From: Zantedeschia hybrid cultivar
Lineage: Eukaryota; Streptophyta; Magnoliopsida; Alismatales; Araceae
Assembly (NCBI GenBank): GCA_030544215.1
Contig: JARZZO010000004.1
Location: forward strand, 42,025,980 to 42,089,979
Direction of reading: 5' to 3'
DNA length: 64,000 bases
Both the position numbers and the translations under genes were made by a program. Below the pieces are notes generated by a model. The model was not told the DNA's origin and made no database searches. It saw nothing but the letters and a program-made list of their open reading frames with translations. Of this stretch, positions 1 to 9,811 are shown piece by piece (within the stretch, counting starts at the first letter, position 1; every line of letters starts with the position of its first letter).

Positions 1-80
1 TGTTCCTTCCAAGATTCGAACCCTAGTCACTTCCTTGAAATCCAAGTAGTCAAACCACTATGCCATCTACTTGTTCATGT
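1..80 (-). mobile_element. Partial tRNA-derived SINE (promoter head)
   Basis: On the minus strand a pol III internal promoter is visible: an A-box-like TGGCATAGTGG (55-65) and a B-box GGTTCGAATC (13-22), 32 bases apart, as in tRNA-derived SINE heads. Acceptor-stem pairing of a true tRNA is not seen. The body and tail would lie beyond the left edge. It sits in what looks like an intron of the antisense plant-mobile-domain gene. Confidence 0.45.
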
Positions 81-356
81 CCTACATTCACACAAAATAA
101 TAGTTAAGTTCATGCAGCAATCAATAAATCGTCCAAATGCACATTAAATAATTGTCGAGAAAGTCTTATTTGATAATGAAATTGCTACCCTTATTCAATC
201 TATGGAGTGATGATATTTGAAATTCGAATTTTACATAATTGATATGTTTGAAAGCACAATTGATTTATCTATCATTCCATGTGATTTTGTTCATTAAATT
301 GATAGCAAAGTGTGTAAATTTCATCTGTTATTTATGTAAAATTGTGAACTTATCAG
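1..356. other. Noncoding, probable intron of Tat-A1 antisense gene
   Basis: AT-rich DNA without coding signals apart from the SINE head. It ends with TTATCAG at the probable splice acceptor before the PMD exon. Confidence 0.45.
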
Positions 357-1123
357 GTCTCCCAGACTTTCAAAAGGCGAGATTGGCGGAAATGGGATTC
401 TGGGCGATATTAGAGATAAAACCCTTCTGGATTGACCTAGTATTGCTCCAGGTCCTTAGGGAGAGGTGGCATGCCGAGAGTAGGGCCTTTCTGATACCCT
501 GGGGACACGTGGTCCCCAGTCTTGAGGACATATGCCAGATCACCGACCTTCGAGTGGAAGGCCGGGCAGTGAGTGGGATTACGTATCCCGATTACCACGG
601 GCTGGCTCAAGAGCTGCTGGGCCTAGAGTGCACAGGATTGGAAGGCCGGGAATCCCGGACCCTTCTCAGGATAGCGGTGGAGAGATCCTTAGGACTGGAG
701 GAGCCTAGGCAGCAGCCCGACGAGTCTCGGGCTGAATTGAGATCCAGACTAGCCAGGGCAGCTAGCGAGATATATGGTCAGGATCCTAGTGATAGAGTCA
801 GGGTAGATAGAGACCTTAGGAGATTCTTACTCTTCTTCTTCGGTAGGCTTCTCTTCGGGACGAAGGGCGACTACATCCATTGTCGCTTCCTGAGTCTCCT
901 GGTAGATCTTGACTGCTTAGGTGAGTGCGCATGGGGTGTGGCCCTTCTGGCCTATCTCTTCACCGACCTTTCCGCCGTCACACCTGACCGGGAGACCACC
1001 ATCAGCGGCTTCGCGCCGTTTCTTCAAGTACTTAGTTTATTTCATATTTGTTCATTTCATTAAATGCTCATTACTCAATGCGTGTGATCCTAACTACATG
1101 CTTTTTGATGCAGGTGTGGACGT
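357..1123 (+). pseudogene. Plant mobile domain gene of Tat-A1, 5' part (split by Tat-A2)
   Basis: The exon at about 357-1027 encodes a plant mobile domain (PMD, MAIN-like/aminotransferase-like family). Visible blocks are DFQKARL, LRERWHAESRAF, WGHVVPSLEDICQITDL, FFGRLLFGTKGD and a final LFTDLSAVTPDRETT. The donor CAA|GTACTT follows at 1027/1028, an 86-base intron ends at TGATGCAG (1113), and the next exon starts at 1114. After ten bases Tat-A2 interrupts it; reading resumes in frame at 20558 once the duplicated GACGT is counted once. It lies antisense to the retroelement genes. PMD proteins occur in host silencing and meristem factors and in plant transposons; the role here is unknown. Confidence 0.75.
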
Positions 1124-1310
1124 TGTGAGTGCTTAGAATGATTATGTGATTAACATAAAAAATCTATGTTGTTTAAGTGCAAAATAAAGCCTATTAAAAC
1201 AGAGACTAAGTGCAGTGATCGTCAGAAACTTTTGACTTAAAAGTTCCAAAAGAAAGTTTTGATCGCCTACCTGTTTAAACGCGGAAGATATTGAGCTCTT
1301 GATTCCCCTC

Positions 1311-1326
1311 CTTCAGCCGGCTGAAG
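1311..1326 (-). other. U5 palindrome CTTCAGCCGGCTGAAG
   Basis: Perfect 16-bp palindrome 187 bases from the U5 edge. The partner LTR has it at 19425-19440 with one change. GGCCGGCC-centred versions occur at 36254-36261 and 55723-55730 in related LTRs. Confidence 0.7.
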
Positions 1327-1851
1327 AAAGAGAGCCCTTTCTTTGTTCTTTGTTCTTGCTGTTGAATTTGAAGTTGAGGTTGCGGATCGTCCAGAGATTC
1401 TTGTGATTTTTTGATTTACTCCTTTTGATTCTCCTTTTGTAGCTTATAAGAAATATAGAAATAAGAAATGAAGAAATGATGATGAGAACTTTAAGCAAAA
1501 GTAGTATCTATTCTAATCATGGTTTTAAACATGAAACTAAACAGCAAACTTACTTGTTTAATGGCTTTTGAAACCCCTTAATCAAATAGGTTTTGAAAAG
1601 AATGATGTTGTGGTGTGTGTTGCATGAAGTGATGATGAAGAATGAGAGATTAATGAAGATGTAAAATGAAGATGCAGAAATGAAAAACTTATGCCGAATT
1701 AGATGAAGCCTTGAATTGGATGAAGAATGGACGCCGACTTCTGGAAACAGCGGCGCTTCGGCGTTTGGACGTCGTCGCTTCGATCTTCAATCACTAACTC
1801 TGATTCTAACTTCTCTCTTTTCTTTTTTTTTTTTTACTTTCAAGATGTAAG

Positions 1852-1860
1852 GTATTTATA
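1852..1860 (-). promoter_or_regulatory. LTR TATA box
   Basis: TATAAATAC on the minus strand, between the U3 palindrome cluster and the U5 palindrome. The 5' LTR copy at 19961-19968 would drive the genomic RNA. Confidence 0.65.
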
Positions 1861-1966
1861 GACTTCTTCTGCGTCCGCGGATTTACATGAAAAAATTTGG
1901 GATTTATCTATCTTAACTAACAGATAAATACAGATTAATTCATCTTTATCTGTAACTATCTAAAAC

Positions 1967-2250
1967 GCATCAACCATTGCAGACGCCTTTCAGATTAATT
2001 AAGATAAAGATAAACATCCGGGAAAACTTATCTTTATCTGTATTAGATAAAACGCGTCTACTTGTATAGACGTCTTTTACACTAATTAAGATAAGGATAA
2101 ACATCCGGAAGAGAAGTAGAAATAGCTTAGGAAACCTAAAACGCGTCATGCCTGACAGACGCCTTTTAGCTAATTAATCAACTGATTAAAATTCAAATTT
2201 AAACGTTAAAATAAGAATAAACTCTAAATGGCGCCGATATAGGTAGACGT
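1967..2250. repeat. U3 array of four GCGTC-N10-GACGC sites
   Basis: Cores at 1967-1986, 2054-2073, 2143-2162 and 2231-2250, spaced 87, 89 and 88 bases. Flanks are usually AAA on the left and TTT on the right. Spacers are all 10 bases with different sequence. The partner LTR has the same four (20075-20094, 20162-20181, 20251-20270, 20339-20358). Confidence 0.8.
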
Positions 2251-2444
2251 CTTTTAGACTTCTTCATATTTTAACTAAAATTTGAGTTAAAATCAATTTA
2301 ATTGATTAACTTAAACATGTCTGTTAAACCCGACACTCAAAAAGATCAATAAAATTAATCAATGATTAAATATCAGACCATTCTGAGGCATTATTATATG
2401 ATATAAAATTTACTCGAAATGACATCAAAATTAGCGTGTCAACA

Positions 2445-2457
2445 GCTGCCTCACCTT
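2445..2457 (-). other. Polypurine tract candidate of Tat-A2
   Basis: On the minus strand AAGGTGAGGCAGC directly precedes the 3' LTR, where second-strand priming should start. The related end at 42614 has a similar purine-rich stretch. Confidence 0.5.
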
Positions 2458-3650
2458 GGCATCGTCTTTGCAAGGGAGTGAAATGGAATGGAATGTACTG
2501 AAAAGGTGATGCCAAGGTGTGATGAGACACGCTCTTAACATCACATGATTGGAATTTTTGTCAAAATTATCAATGAAGATAGCTCAAGGAGATCAATGGA
2601 ATCAATTCTGTTTGGATGAGGTAGACAAGGAAATAAAATAAGGTCGATCAACCTCCTCTGAGTGGGAAGTACCCCAGGTCATAGACACTGTAGGTTTCAT
2701 CACGGGGAGCGTTTGCCAGCCAATTGTGGACGTGCTGCAGCCATGATGGATCTTAAAAGAAAAGAAGAATATCGGATAAAGAGTCCAAGAAAGGATAGAA
2801 TTCCAAGGATATCTTCAAGCGAACCTTAAAGATAATCAAGATACTCAATTCAGAATAGAATATTTCATATCATGTTGAAGTTATTTGATTAATGGTCTGA
2901 AACTTAATCAGTAATTAATTCTTATCACAATGATTTCAAAGTCCTATATGATGCATGCTGGGCTAAAAGAAAAATATAAAGTCAAATAAAATATAAATTA
3001 ATCAAGGATAATATTGTTAAATTGTCATTAATGAGTCAAGACACCAATTCTTGTAATCTAGTGCTAAGCCGAAGCTCGTTTATCCACGCACCGTTTCACA
3101 AAAGTGGAACCATCATCCTCACTAATTAACAATCCAACGGCCTATCCGTGCGATTAAGAATTCTCTGGAATTATCATTGTTTTTGTTGTAGGGGAACTCA
3201 AATTCCAGTTTCATCAAAACCACAAGGTCCTTGATATAATCTAATAAATACTTAATATATAGTAATGCAAATGATTTACATGGAAGAGAGTAAAGGGATA
3301 GAGATAACCGTCTTTTTAGCCACAGTCGAGACTTCATAAACTCCCACAGTAGGATCTTCTTGATATTTTCCAGCTTTACTTTCTTGAATTTCCTACAATC
3401 AAAATCATTAATAATTCCAAACAAGTATTCAATTTATGCCACAAAAACCACAGAATTTCGGGTAAATCATAGAAAAACTAAAACGCGTCATGTCGAGAAG
3501 ACGCCATTTAACATTGAAACGCGGCGGTTCTCCTCGACGCCTTTTACTCACAGAAACAGGTTTCTGGTTGTTCTCTATTCGAATTCCAACTCTACCAATG
3601 TACATCCCTTTTCCAATCCGGAAAAGTCTTCCTAGGATCGCAATTCCTTC
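2458..3650. other. Tat-A2 noncoding region between LTR and antisense promoter
   Basis: No coding region recognised; reading frames here are short. The first 320 bases match 42614-42915. Two GCGTC-N10-GACGC sites lie at 3485-3504 and 3521-3540 (second core GCGGC), about 110-165 bases upstream of the plus-strand TATA box. Confidence 0.6.
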
Positions 3651-3657
3651 TATATAA
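3651..3657 (+). promoter_or_regulatory. TATA box of the antisense DUF7745-like gene
   Basis: TATATAAACA lies 124-130 bases upstream of the ATG at 3781, on the strand opposite to the retroelement genes. This is a normal plant core-promoter position, so the antisense gene probably has its own transcription start. Confidence 0.6.
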
Positions 3658-3780
3658 ACACCCTTAGATTGTTCCCAAGCAATCCTACCATAATCCAAAG
3701 ATCCTAGGTTGAGTTTTCAAGGTTTCTTCAAAGTTTCCAAAGTTTCCAAGCTTCAAGAAGGAAGAACTCCGAAAAAGAGG

Positions 3781-5145
3781 ATGGGTTCTTCAAACAAGAG
3801 AATGAAGATGTCTCTAGATAAGTTTTCCGACGTGGAGAATCACCTCAATGGAAGAGATCCTAATCTTCAAGTTAAATCAACTTCCCTTCAATTCTTGTTC
3901 TTGTTTTTCGTGTTCTTTATCTTGTTCTTCATGTTCTTCCAGAATTATCCAATGTTTCCCGGCCCGAGAAGGTTCACCTCTCTCCCTTGGATTCGTAAAC
4001 TTGCAAAAAGTGTTAAGCTTTCCATGCAAGTTTTCATATCCAAGTGGAATCTTTAAGGTTTAGTGGTGCTTGCCAAAAATTACAAGAGTGCGAACGTAGA
4101 TTGGGCGGCTATGGGTGCCTTGATCAAGTGGTGGCATCCCCAAACTCATACGTTCTTCTTCCAAGACTTCGAGTGCACAATCCTTTTGGAGGAGGCATAG
4201 CTTCTATTAGGTCTCCCAAAGACCAAAGATAACAAAGATAAAATAGCTTTGACAAGAGAGAGAATCACCGGTCAACAATTGTTGACATCAATCATGAAGG
4301 ATCCTTCAGAGGCTAAAGGATGCCTTACCAAGAAGGGGATCAATCTTACAAAGCTCGCTGAGTGGACCCTATATGAAATTGATGATCTAAGGGAGGATGA
4401 AGCGGAGGATGTGACGAAAGCTTTCGTTAGATGCCTTACCGGTGCCTTGTTCTTCCCTGCACAGGACAACATCTTGGAAGATGACCAGGTTAGTGCTATT
4501 TGCGCAATCTTTGAAGGTAAATCCATTAGTACTGCACTCTTGGCATATCTTTACAGCGGGCTTTCTGCGGCGTCTGTGGGTCGTCCCCCCTATAGGTGCA
4601 TGTTACTCTTTGCTCTGTGGGTTGAACTTCACTTCAAGTTTGAGTACTGTAAGAAGAGGCCTCTGAATCCATATCAAATCTTCTTGAATAGTCTAATCCA
4701 TTGCATTGCCAACATTGTAAAGTTCAATGAGCATATGGTCAACAAGGTTCCAAAGCTCAAGACCCGGGCCGACTGGAGAGAGTATTTGAAGCTCATGATG
4801 TTCGACATATTTGACTCGTCTCCACTCGCTCTTGTTGGAAAACCTGTTTGGGTGCGCCGTGCGACGGGAGCGGATCTCAAGTTGATTGGAGCCACCGAGT
4901 TCGTGTTATACAACCCACATCGGTGCCTTACTCAGCTTAGCTTGGGCCGTCGTGAATTCCCTGAGTTCTCCTTCACATCCCCAATTAAGAAGCGTGACTT
5001 GGAATCCGACGAAGATTATGAAGCCATAGAAATCATCACTACTTTATGGAACCTTGGCTTTAGTTACCGTGTAAAATCCTATAAAGATAGAGATAGAGGA
5101 TTGAAATTTCCTTACCTCAAAAGTCTTCATGAAATTCTCCCTTAA
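3781..5145 (+). pseudogene. DUF7745/PMD-like antisense gene of Tat-A2
   Basis: One frame from ATG 3781 to TAA 5143-5145, interrupted by TAA 4054-4056 and TAG 4197-4199. The protein would have about 454 codons. The segment around 4095-4200 (ALIKWWHP, FFFQDFECTILLEE) and the C-terminal half (LYNPHRCLTQLSLGRREFPEF) follow the pattern of plant retroelement-associated DUF7745 proteins, which I consider distant relatives of PMD. Near codons 30-60 is a hydrophobic stretch rich in F and L. A TATA box lies upstream, and AATAAA-type signals follow the stop. No intron is needed. Function is unknown. I am fairly sure it is a real gene by origin; the family name is by recollection of sequence pattern only. 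Confidence 0.65.
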
Positions 5146-5177
5146 ATGTCCTCTTTCTCTTTTTTTATTTTTATGAT

Positions 5178-5202
5178 GTAATAAAGGATTTCATTGAATA
5201 AA
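5178..5202 (+). terminator. Poly(A) signals of the DUF7745-like gene
   Basis: Two AATAAA hexamers, near 5180 and at 5197-5202, lie 35-57 bases after the stop codon at 5143-5145. Confidence 0.5.
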
Positions 5203-5307
5203 GAATGATTTTTCATGCCTTGAAATCTTTCTTCAACTTCCTGTGATGTGCACATGATTTTTCCTTAAGTAAAAACTGGGCAATTCGGGTTCTGTCAAAT
5301 GTAAAAC

Positions 5308-5619
5308 GCGTCCATTCAGACAGATGCCTTTCAACCATAATTGCTCTTCAAAAACCTGATTAAACATTAAATTGCGTCTTTAACACTTGACGCCTTTCAA
5401 TTATTTCTCCTACTTTTCCCAGGATTCTACCATTAATTCCGTAATTAATTACCTAACAAGCGTCTACATGTTAAGACGCCTTTCATCATCATCCTCTGTA
5501 TGGCTCTGGCAGTAATCTGAAAAGCGTCAGCATAGGTGGACGTCTTTCAATCAGTTTCAAACACCTGTCCTTGCCGCCTCAACTTATGGGCCCTGAAACG
5601 CGTCTCTCTGAGTCGACGC
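5308..5619. repeat. Five GCGTC-N10-GACGC sites upstream of the PMD gene
   Basis: Cores at 5308-5327, 5374-5393, 5460-5479, 5525-5544 and 5600-5619, each with a 10-base spacer of unrelated sequence. They fill the gap between the end of the DUF7745-like gene and the PMD start codon (5764), where the PMD promoter should be. The 140 bases before the ATG are CT-rich and show no clear TATA box. Confidence 0.75.
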
Positions 5620-5763
5620 CTTTTAACCTTTCGTTTACAGACCCGCGAAGGCCCCCTTTCTTCCTCACTTTTCCCAAAACTCTCTCTCTCTCCATCTCTC
5701 CGGTGATCTCCGAGCTCCGGCGATCTCCCTCTCTTTCTCCCTTAAAAACTCTCTTTCTTGATC

Positions 5764-8602
5764 ATGGAACGCGATGAAGGCTCTAGGAAGATGAAAGCCT
5801 TGGCCAAGAGGCGGCGAAGGCATGAGGAGGAAGCTCCCGAGGAGGTTCCGGCGGTGCTAGCCGAAGCCACGACATTTTTGGAGGAAGAGATCCCTCCACC
5901 GGCGCCCGTGGCAATGGAGGAAGAAGAGGAGGGCGACCTCCACACGGTAAGCCTCTTATGGGATGAATGGGATGAGAAAAAGAGAGGAGAAAACGGGGTT
6001 CTTCAAGAACCCGAAATCGGGTCTTGAAAGGCGTCCAGACCAGGTGATGCCATTCAAAAGGCGTCACACTGAGCTGAGGTCTTTCAAGACTAATTCCAAA
6101 TTTTTAATTAGGTAGAAAATGAATTTGAATTGCGTCAAGTCATGTTGACGTGTTTTGAAAAACGTCTATATGTGATGACGCCTTTCAAAATAGAACTGTT
6201 TTTCCTGTTTTTTTATTCATTATTGACCCTATTTTTTTTTATTTACAGGGAATAATGAGGTCCAGGATTAGTTGGGACCTAGTGATAGGTGCCTATAGGG
6301 GACTCCTGGACTTCCAGAAGGCGCGTCTGCGCCGGATGGGGTTCGGCGAGGTACTAAATATCGAGCCCTTTTGGCTCGATTTGGTCTTGCTGCAGGCGCT
6401 TAGGGAGCGTTGGCACGCAGAGAGTCGGGCATTTTTAATGTCCTGGGGACATATGATCCCCACTTTAGAGGATGTGGCCAGGATCACTGGCCTCAGGGTA
6501 GAGGGCCGACCTGTAAGTGGGGTGACTTACCCCAACTACCAGGGATTAGCAGAGGCTCTACTAGGGATAGAGGTATCTAGCATAGGTAGGGAGTCCAGGA
6601 TGGTCCCTAGGATAGAAGTAGAGGCAGCCTTAGGATTAGATGAGCCCCGGCGTCGGTCTGACGAGACCCGGGAGGAGTTTAGGGATAGGTTAGCTGAGTC
6701 ATCTTCCGCCGTCTACTGTAGTGACCCTAGTCACGGTGAGGAGGTAGATAGGCAGCTTAGAGTTTTTCTAGTTTTCTTCTTTGGTCGGTTGCTCTTCGGT
6801 ACGAAGGGCGACCACATTCACTGTAGATTCCTTTACTTGTTAGATGATCTAGATAGCTTAGGGGAGTATGCATGGGGTGCGGCCCTCCTGGCCCACCTCT
6901 TCGCTGATTTGTCTGCGGTCACGCCGGACCGTGAGACCACCGTCAGTGGCTTCTCGCCGTTCCTTCAGGTATTAATTGTTTCATTATTTGTTTATGATAT
7001 GCAATATGATATGATGATTTTTCCTAACTTATATGTTCATGAATGCAGGTGTGGAGCTACCATTACTTCCCGCTCGGCAGAGCGCGGATCGCGAGACCTG
7101 GAGCTGTCCCATTGGCCTGCCGTTGGTAGCCAATTGTGGACACGGCCCCACAACATCACCAGCTGACGGCCCTCCGCCGTCAGTTCCTTAACTACCCAGA
7201 GTTACTGGTAAGTTTTTAACTTGTTCAATTAAATGCAATCTTTTATTCCTTAAATGCAAGTTATTTACATGCATCTAATCTATGTGCAGGTGATCTGGCG
7301 CCCGTACCTTGGTATAGGCGAGGAGGGTCAGCCGTGGGTGACGGCTGGCAGGAGGAGGTTCGGGAGGCAAATGTGGGTGCATTGTCTCAACGAAATCGAC
7401 CCCCTCCGCCTCTGGCTCGTGATGAGGACCCTGGGCCTCCACCAGGAGTGGATTGACGAGGAGGTCCCGAAGGACGTCGGGAGGAGCATGAGGGACAAGC
7501 AAGCCCTCACAGACTGGCGTGCCAAGTTCCCAGAACAGTGCGAGGACTGGCACCGCCGAGGCGTACGGGTGGAGTCCCGGGCGGAGAGTAGCGAGGCCTA
7601 CCTCCAGCAGTACCGGGCCCACTACGCCGATCAACTGCGGCTCCTCCGACCACTCGATGTAAGTATGCCTTTATGCATCTTCAATTTTTTTATTATCTTG
7701 ATTTATGTTTGTGAATGAATGTATGTATGTGTGATATACAGGATGCACGTGATGCGGTCATCATCGACCTCCGGGCCCGCCTACATGATGCGGAGGCCCA
7801 GCTCGAACAAGTCCAGAAAGAGTTGTTTGATCTGGTATGTATGCATGTTTATGAATGCATGTTTTAATTAATTAATTGTTTTGGCGATTGACACTGACGG
7901 TTGTCTTTTGATGCAGCGAGCCGTCTACACCCATGCGGCTCCCCCTTCTTTCGGAGCTTCATCTTCTTCCTCGTCTGCCTATGATGCTGCTCTAGCTGAC
8001 CTTTAGAGCTAGCTCGCCTCCGCCATCCACCGGGCTTCTCTTGCGGAGGAGGACCGGGCTGCTCGGGTAAGTTCTTTGACTTTGACTCATGAATTTGATT
8101 TTAATTATTTGATTGCCTTGGACTAATAATGATTTCCCTTCAGGTTGCTGAGCTTCAGGAAGCCCTTCAGAGGGCTGAAGCGGAGCTGGAGCGTTTTCAC
8201 GCGGCAGCTGCTCGTGCTGAGGCCGATGCGGCGCGGATCCGGTCTCTAGAGGATCAGGTGGCTCGTCTCTCGACTGGAGATCTTGCACGTCTCCAGATTC
8301 GCCTGGAGGTCGTGACCGAGGAGAGAGATCGTGACCGCCTTCGACTAGAGAGTCTTCAGGGTCGCTTATCGGTTGCAGAGCATGAGCGCAAGATGGTGGA
8401 GGAACGGTATCAGCGAGCCCGGTAGCGTGCCCAGGAGCGTGGTCTGACGAGTGCTTTCACGGCTAGTGTCGCCATGTCTTCTGGCCAGGCAGGGCCGAGC
8501 GCGATGGGGCCACCTCCACCTCCTAGCCAAGGACCAATATCGGACGCGCCTGACGAGGCCCAAAACCAACTTTACGTGGGCGGAGGGGAAAGCCAGCCTT
8601 GA
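5764..8602 (+). pseudogene. Plant mobile domain gene of Tat-A2, seven exons
   Basis: Proposed exons: 5764-5946, 6249-6968, 7049-7207, 7290-7658, 7742-7834, 7917-8066 and 8144-8602. All introns are GT-AG and all first six exons are whole codons, so phase is preserved. Exon 1 is acidic and Glu-rich; exon 2 carries the PMD (DFQKARLRRMGF, LRERWHAESRAF, FFGRLLFGTKGDH); exons 5-7 encode a coiled coil (ELQEALQRAEAELE, EERDRDRLRLESLQGRL) and a Pro-rich tail. In-frame stops are TAG 7127-7129, two TAGs near 8007-8015, and TAG 8423-8425. It is antisense to the retroelement and convergent with pol. The same gene in Tat-A1 has the same splice sites. Confidence 0.8.
6031..6181. repeat. Four GCGTC-N10-GACGC sites inside PMD intron 1
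   Basis: Cores at 6031-6050, 6061-6080, 6132-6151 and 6162-6181. They make up about half of the 302-base intron 5947-6248. Confidence 0.75.
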
Positions 8603-8772
8603 GGGCTTATGTATTTTCTTTTTCTTCTATGTATCATGTACAAAACACCTTTTGATGATATACATAGCACTTTTTGGGCTCCAATCTTGTGTTCATGTGC
8701 TTGTCTTGTATCATGTACATCATTTACCAAACAGGTTAAGTATCTATTTAGGCTTAGCCCCTTGCCTGACCA

Positions 8773-8778
8773 AATAAA
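8773..8778 (+). terminator. Poly(A) signal candidate of the PMD gene
   Basis: AATAAA about 170 bases past the stop, repeated around 8803. Confidence 0.35.
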
Positions 8779-8929
8779 TGGTCAATTAATTTTTTCCTTC
8801 AATAAATGGTCAAGGGGCATAGCCTTTATCAACAAAGGTAATCAAACTATAAACAGACTTAAGCAAAATGCAACATGCAAACAAGTAGATGCTAAATGAA
8901 ATATTTTTGTTGTTTTGAAATATTCATTT

Positions 8930-9045
8930 TTGTTTGGGTTTTGAAATATATGCTTTTTTTTGATGGCATATGTATTTTTTTTTTATTTTTGACATATGTA
9001 TTTTTTTGGATTTTTGACATATGTATTTTTTTTTGATTTTTTTGG
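8930..9045. repeat. Short AT-rich tandem repeat in the convergent interval
   Basis: About four degenerate copies of a T-run plus GACATATGTAT unit of 25-30 bases. The matching interval of Tat-A1 (22640-22725) has a different tandem repeat, and Tat-B has the 73-bp array. Confidence 0.55.
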
Positions 9046-9811
9046 AATTTTTGACTAAAAGATCAGCATGGTATTTAGATCAAAAGATCATATTCATTTA
9101 CTAACTTAATTCCCAAATTGTTCTTTAACAACTTAACTTAAAACCCATCGTGTTTGAATTTGTGTTTCCATTCATGATCCCATTTGATGATTTGACCCTT
9201 AGTCAATCTAAGCCATTCCTTAAGTTTGGAGTACGCCTCTTTAGAAGGAAAAGATGAATAAGTTTAGAAAGCCCATGAGAAGGTTCCGGAGACTTAAAAA
9301 GATGTTCCTTTCCTACCCTAATATCCGTTGGGGTTCGGTCATTTTCTTTCCGAGGTATTTATCGACCTTGCGTTCCCTTTTATTTCATTTCATGGCCTTG
9401 ATGTAACGTTTGTAATGTAATGACCTTTTGATTTGACATTTGGCTTTTGCCCTTTTCCTTTTGCTTTTTTATTTTCTTTTTTTCTTTGGGACGGATCTTC
9501 CCCATTTTTTTTATGACGGCCTCCTACTAAGATGGCGGGTATTCTTGGTAGTCTATTCTAAGCGTCGTTCCGACATCATGGGCCGAGTGTAAAATAGATT
9601 TTTGCTTTAAAACGAATGACTTGTACTTTACACTTTCAGTCAAGCTTTTGATATTCTTTAGGACTAGGCATCTCTTGTTACTCACGAATCAAACGTGTCA
9701 GTGTGTGCAGTGATATGTTTGAGGTTAAATTGTTCAGACTAACAAAGAAATTTGAGTTTATAAATTTTCTGATTCCATTGGTCTTTGTACCATGCTGATC
9801 GACTCTTTAAC
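9046..9811. other. Noncoding interval between PMD 3' end and integrase 3' end
   Basis: No gene seen. The sequence is matched by 22740-23507 in Tat-A1, so it belongs to the element. Confidence 0.6.

Larger units (their letters stand above)
1124..2444 (-). repeat. 3' LTR of Tat-A2
   Basis: 1321 bp, the counterpart of 19238-20552. On the minus strand U3 (about 2444-1861) holds four GCGTC-N10-GACGC sites at about 88-base spacing. A TATA box (TATAAATAC) lies at 1852-1860. R/U5 contains a perfect 16-bp palindrome at 1311-1326. Confidence 0.93.

Noticed and set aside
1..80. A genuine tRNA gene
   Set aside because: A- and B-box are present but no acceptor stem or anticodon arm could be closed; a SINE head fits better.
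1967..6181. GCGTC-N10-GACGC sites as MITEs or foldback elements
   Set aside because: They are only about 30 bases long, have no target duplications and no internal body; they sit at conserved places of the Tat-A element.
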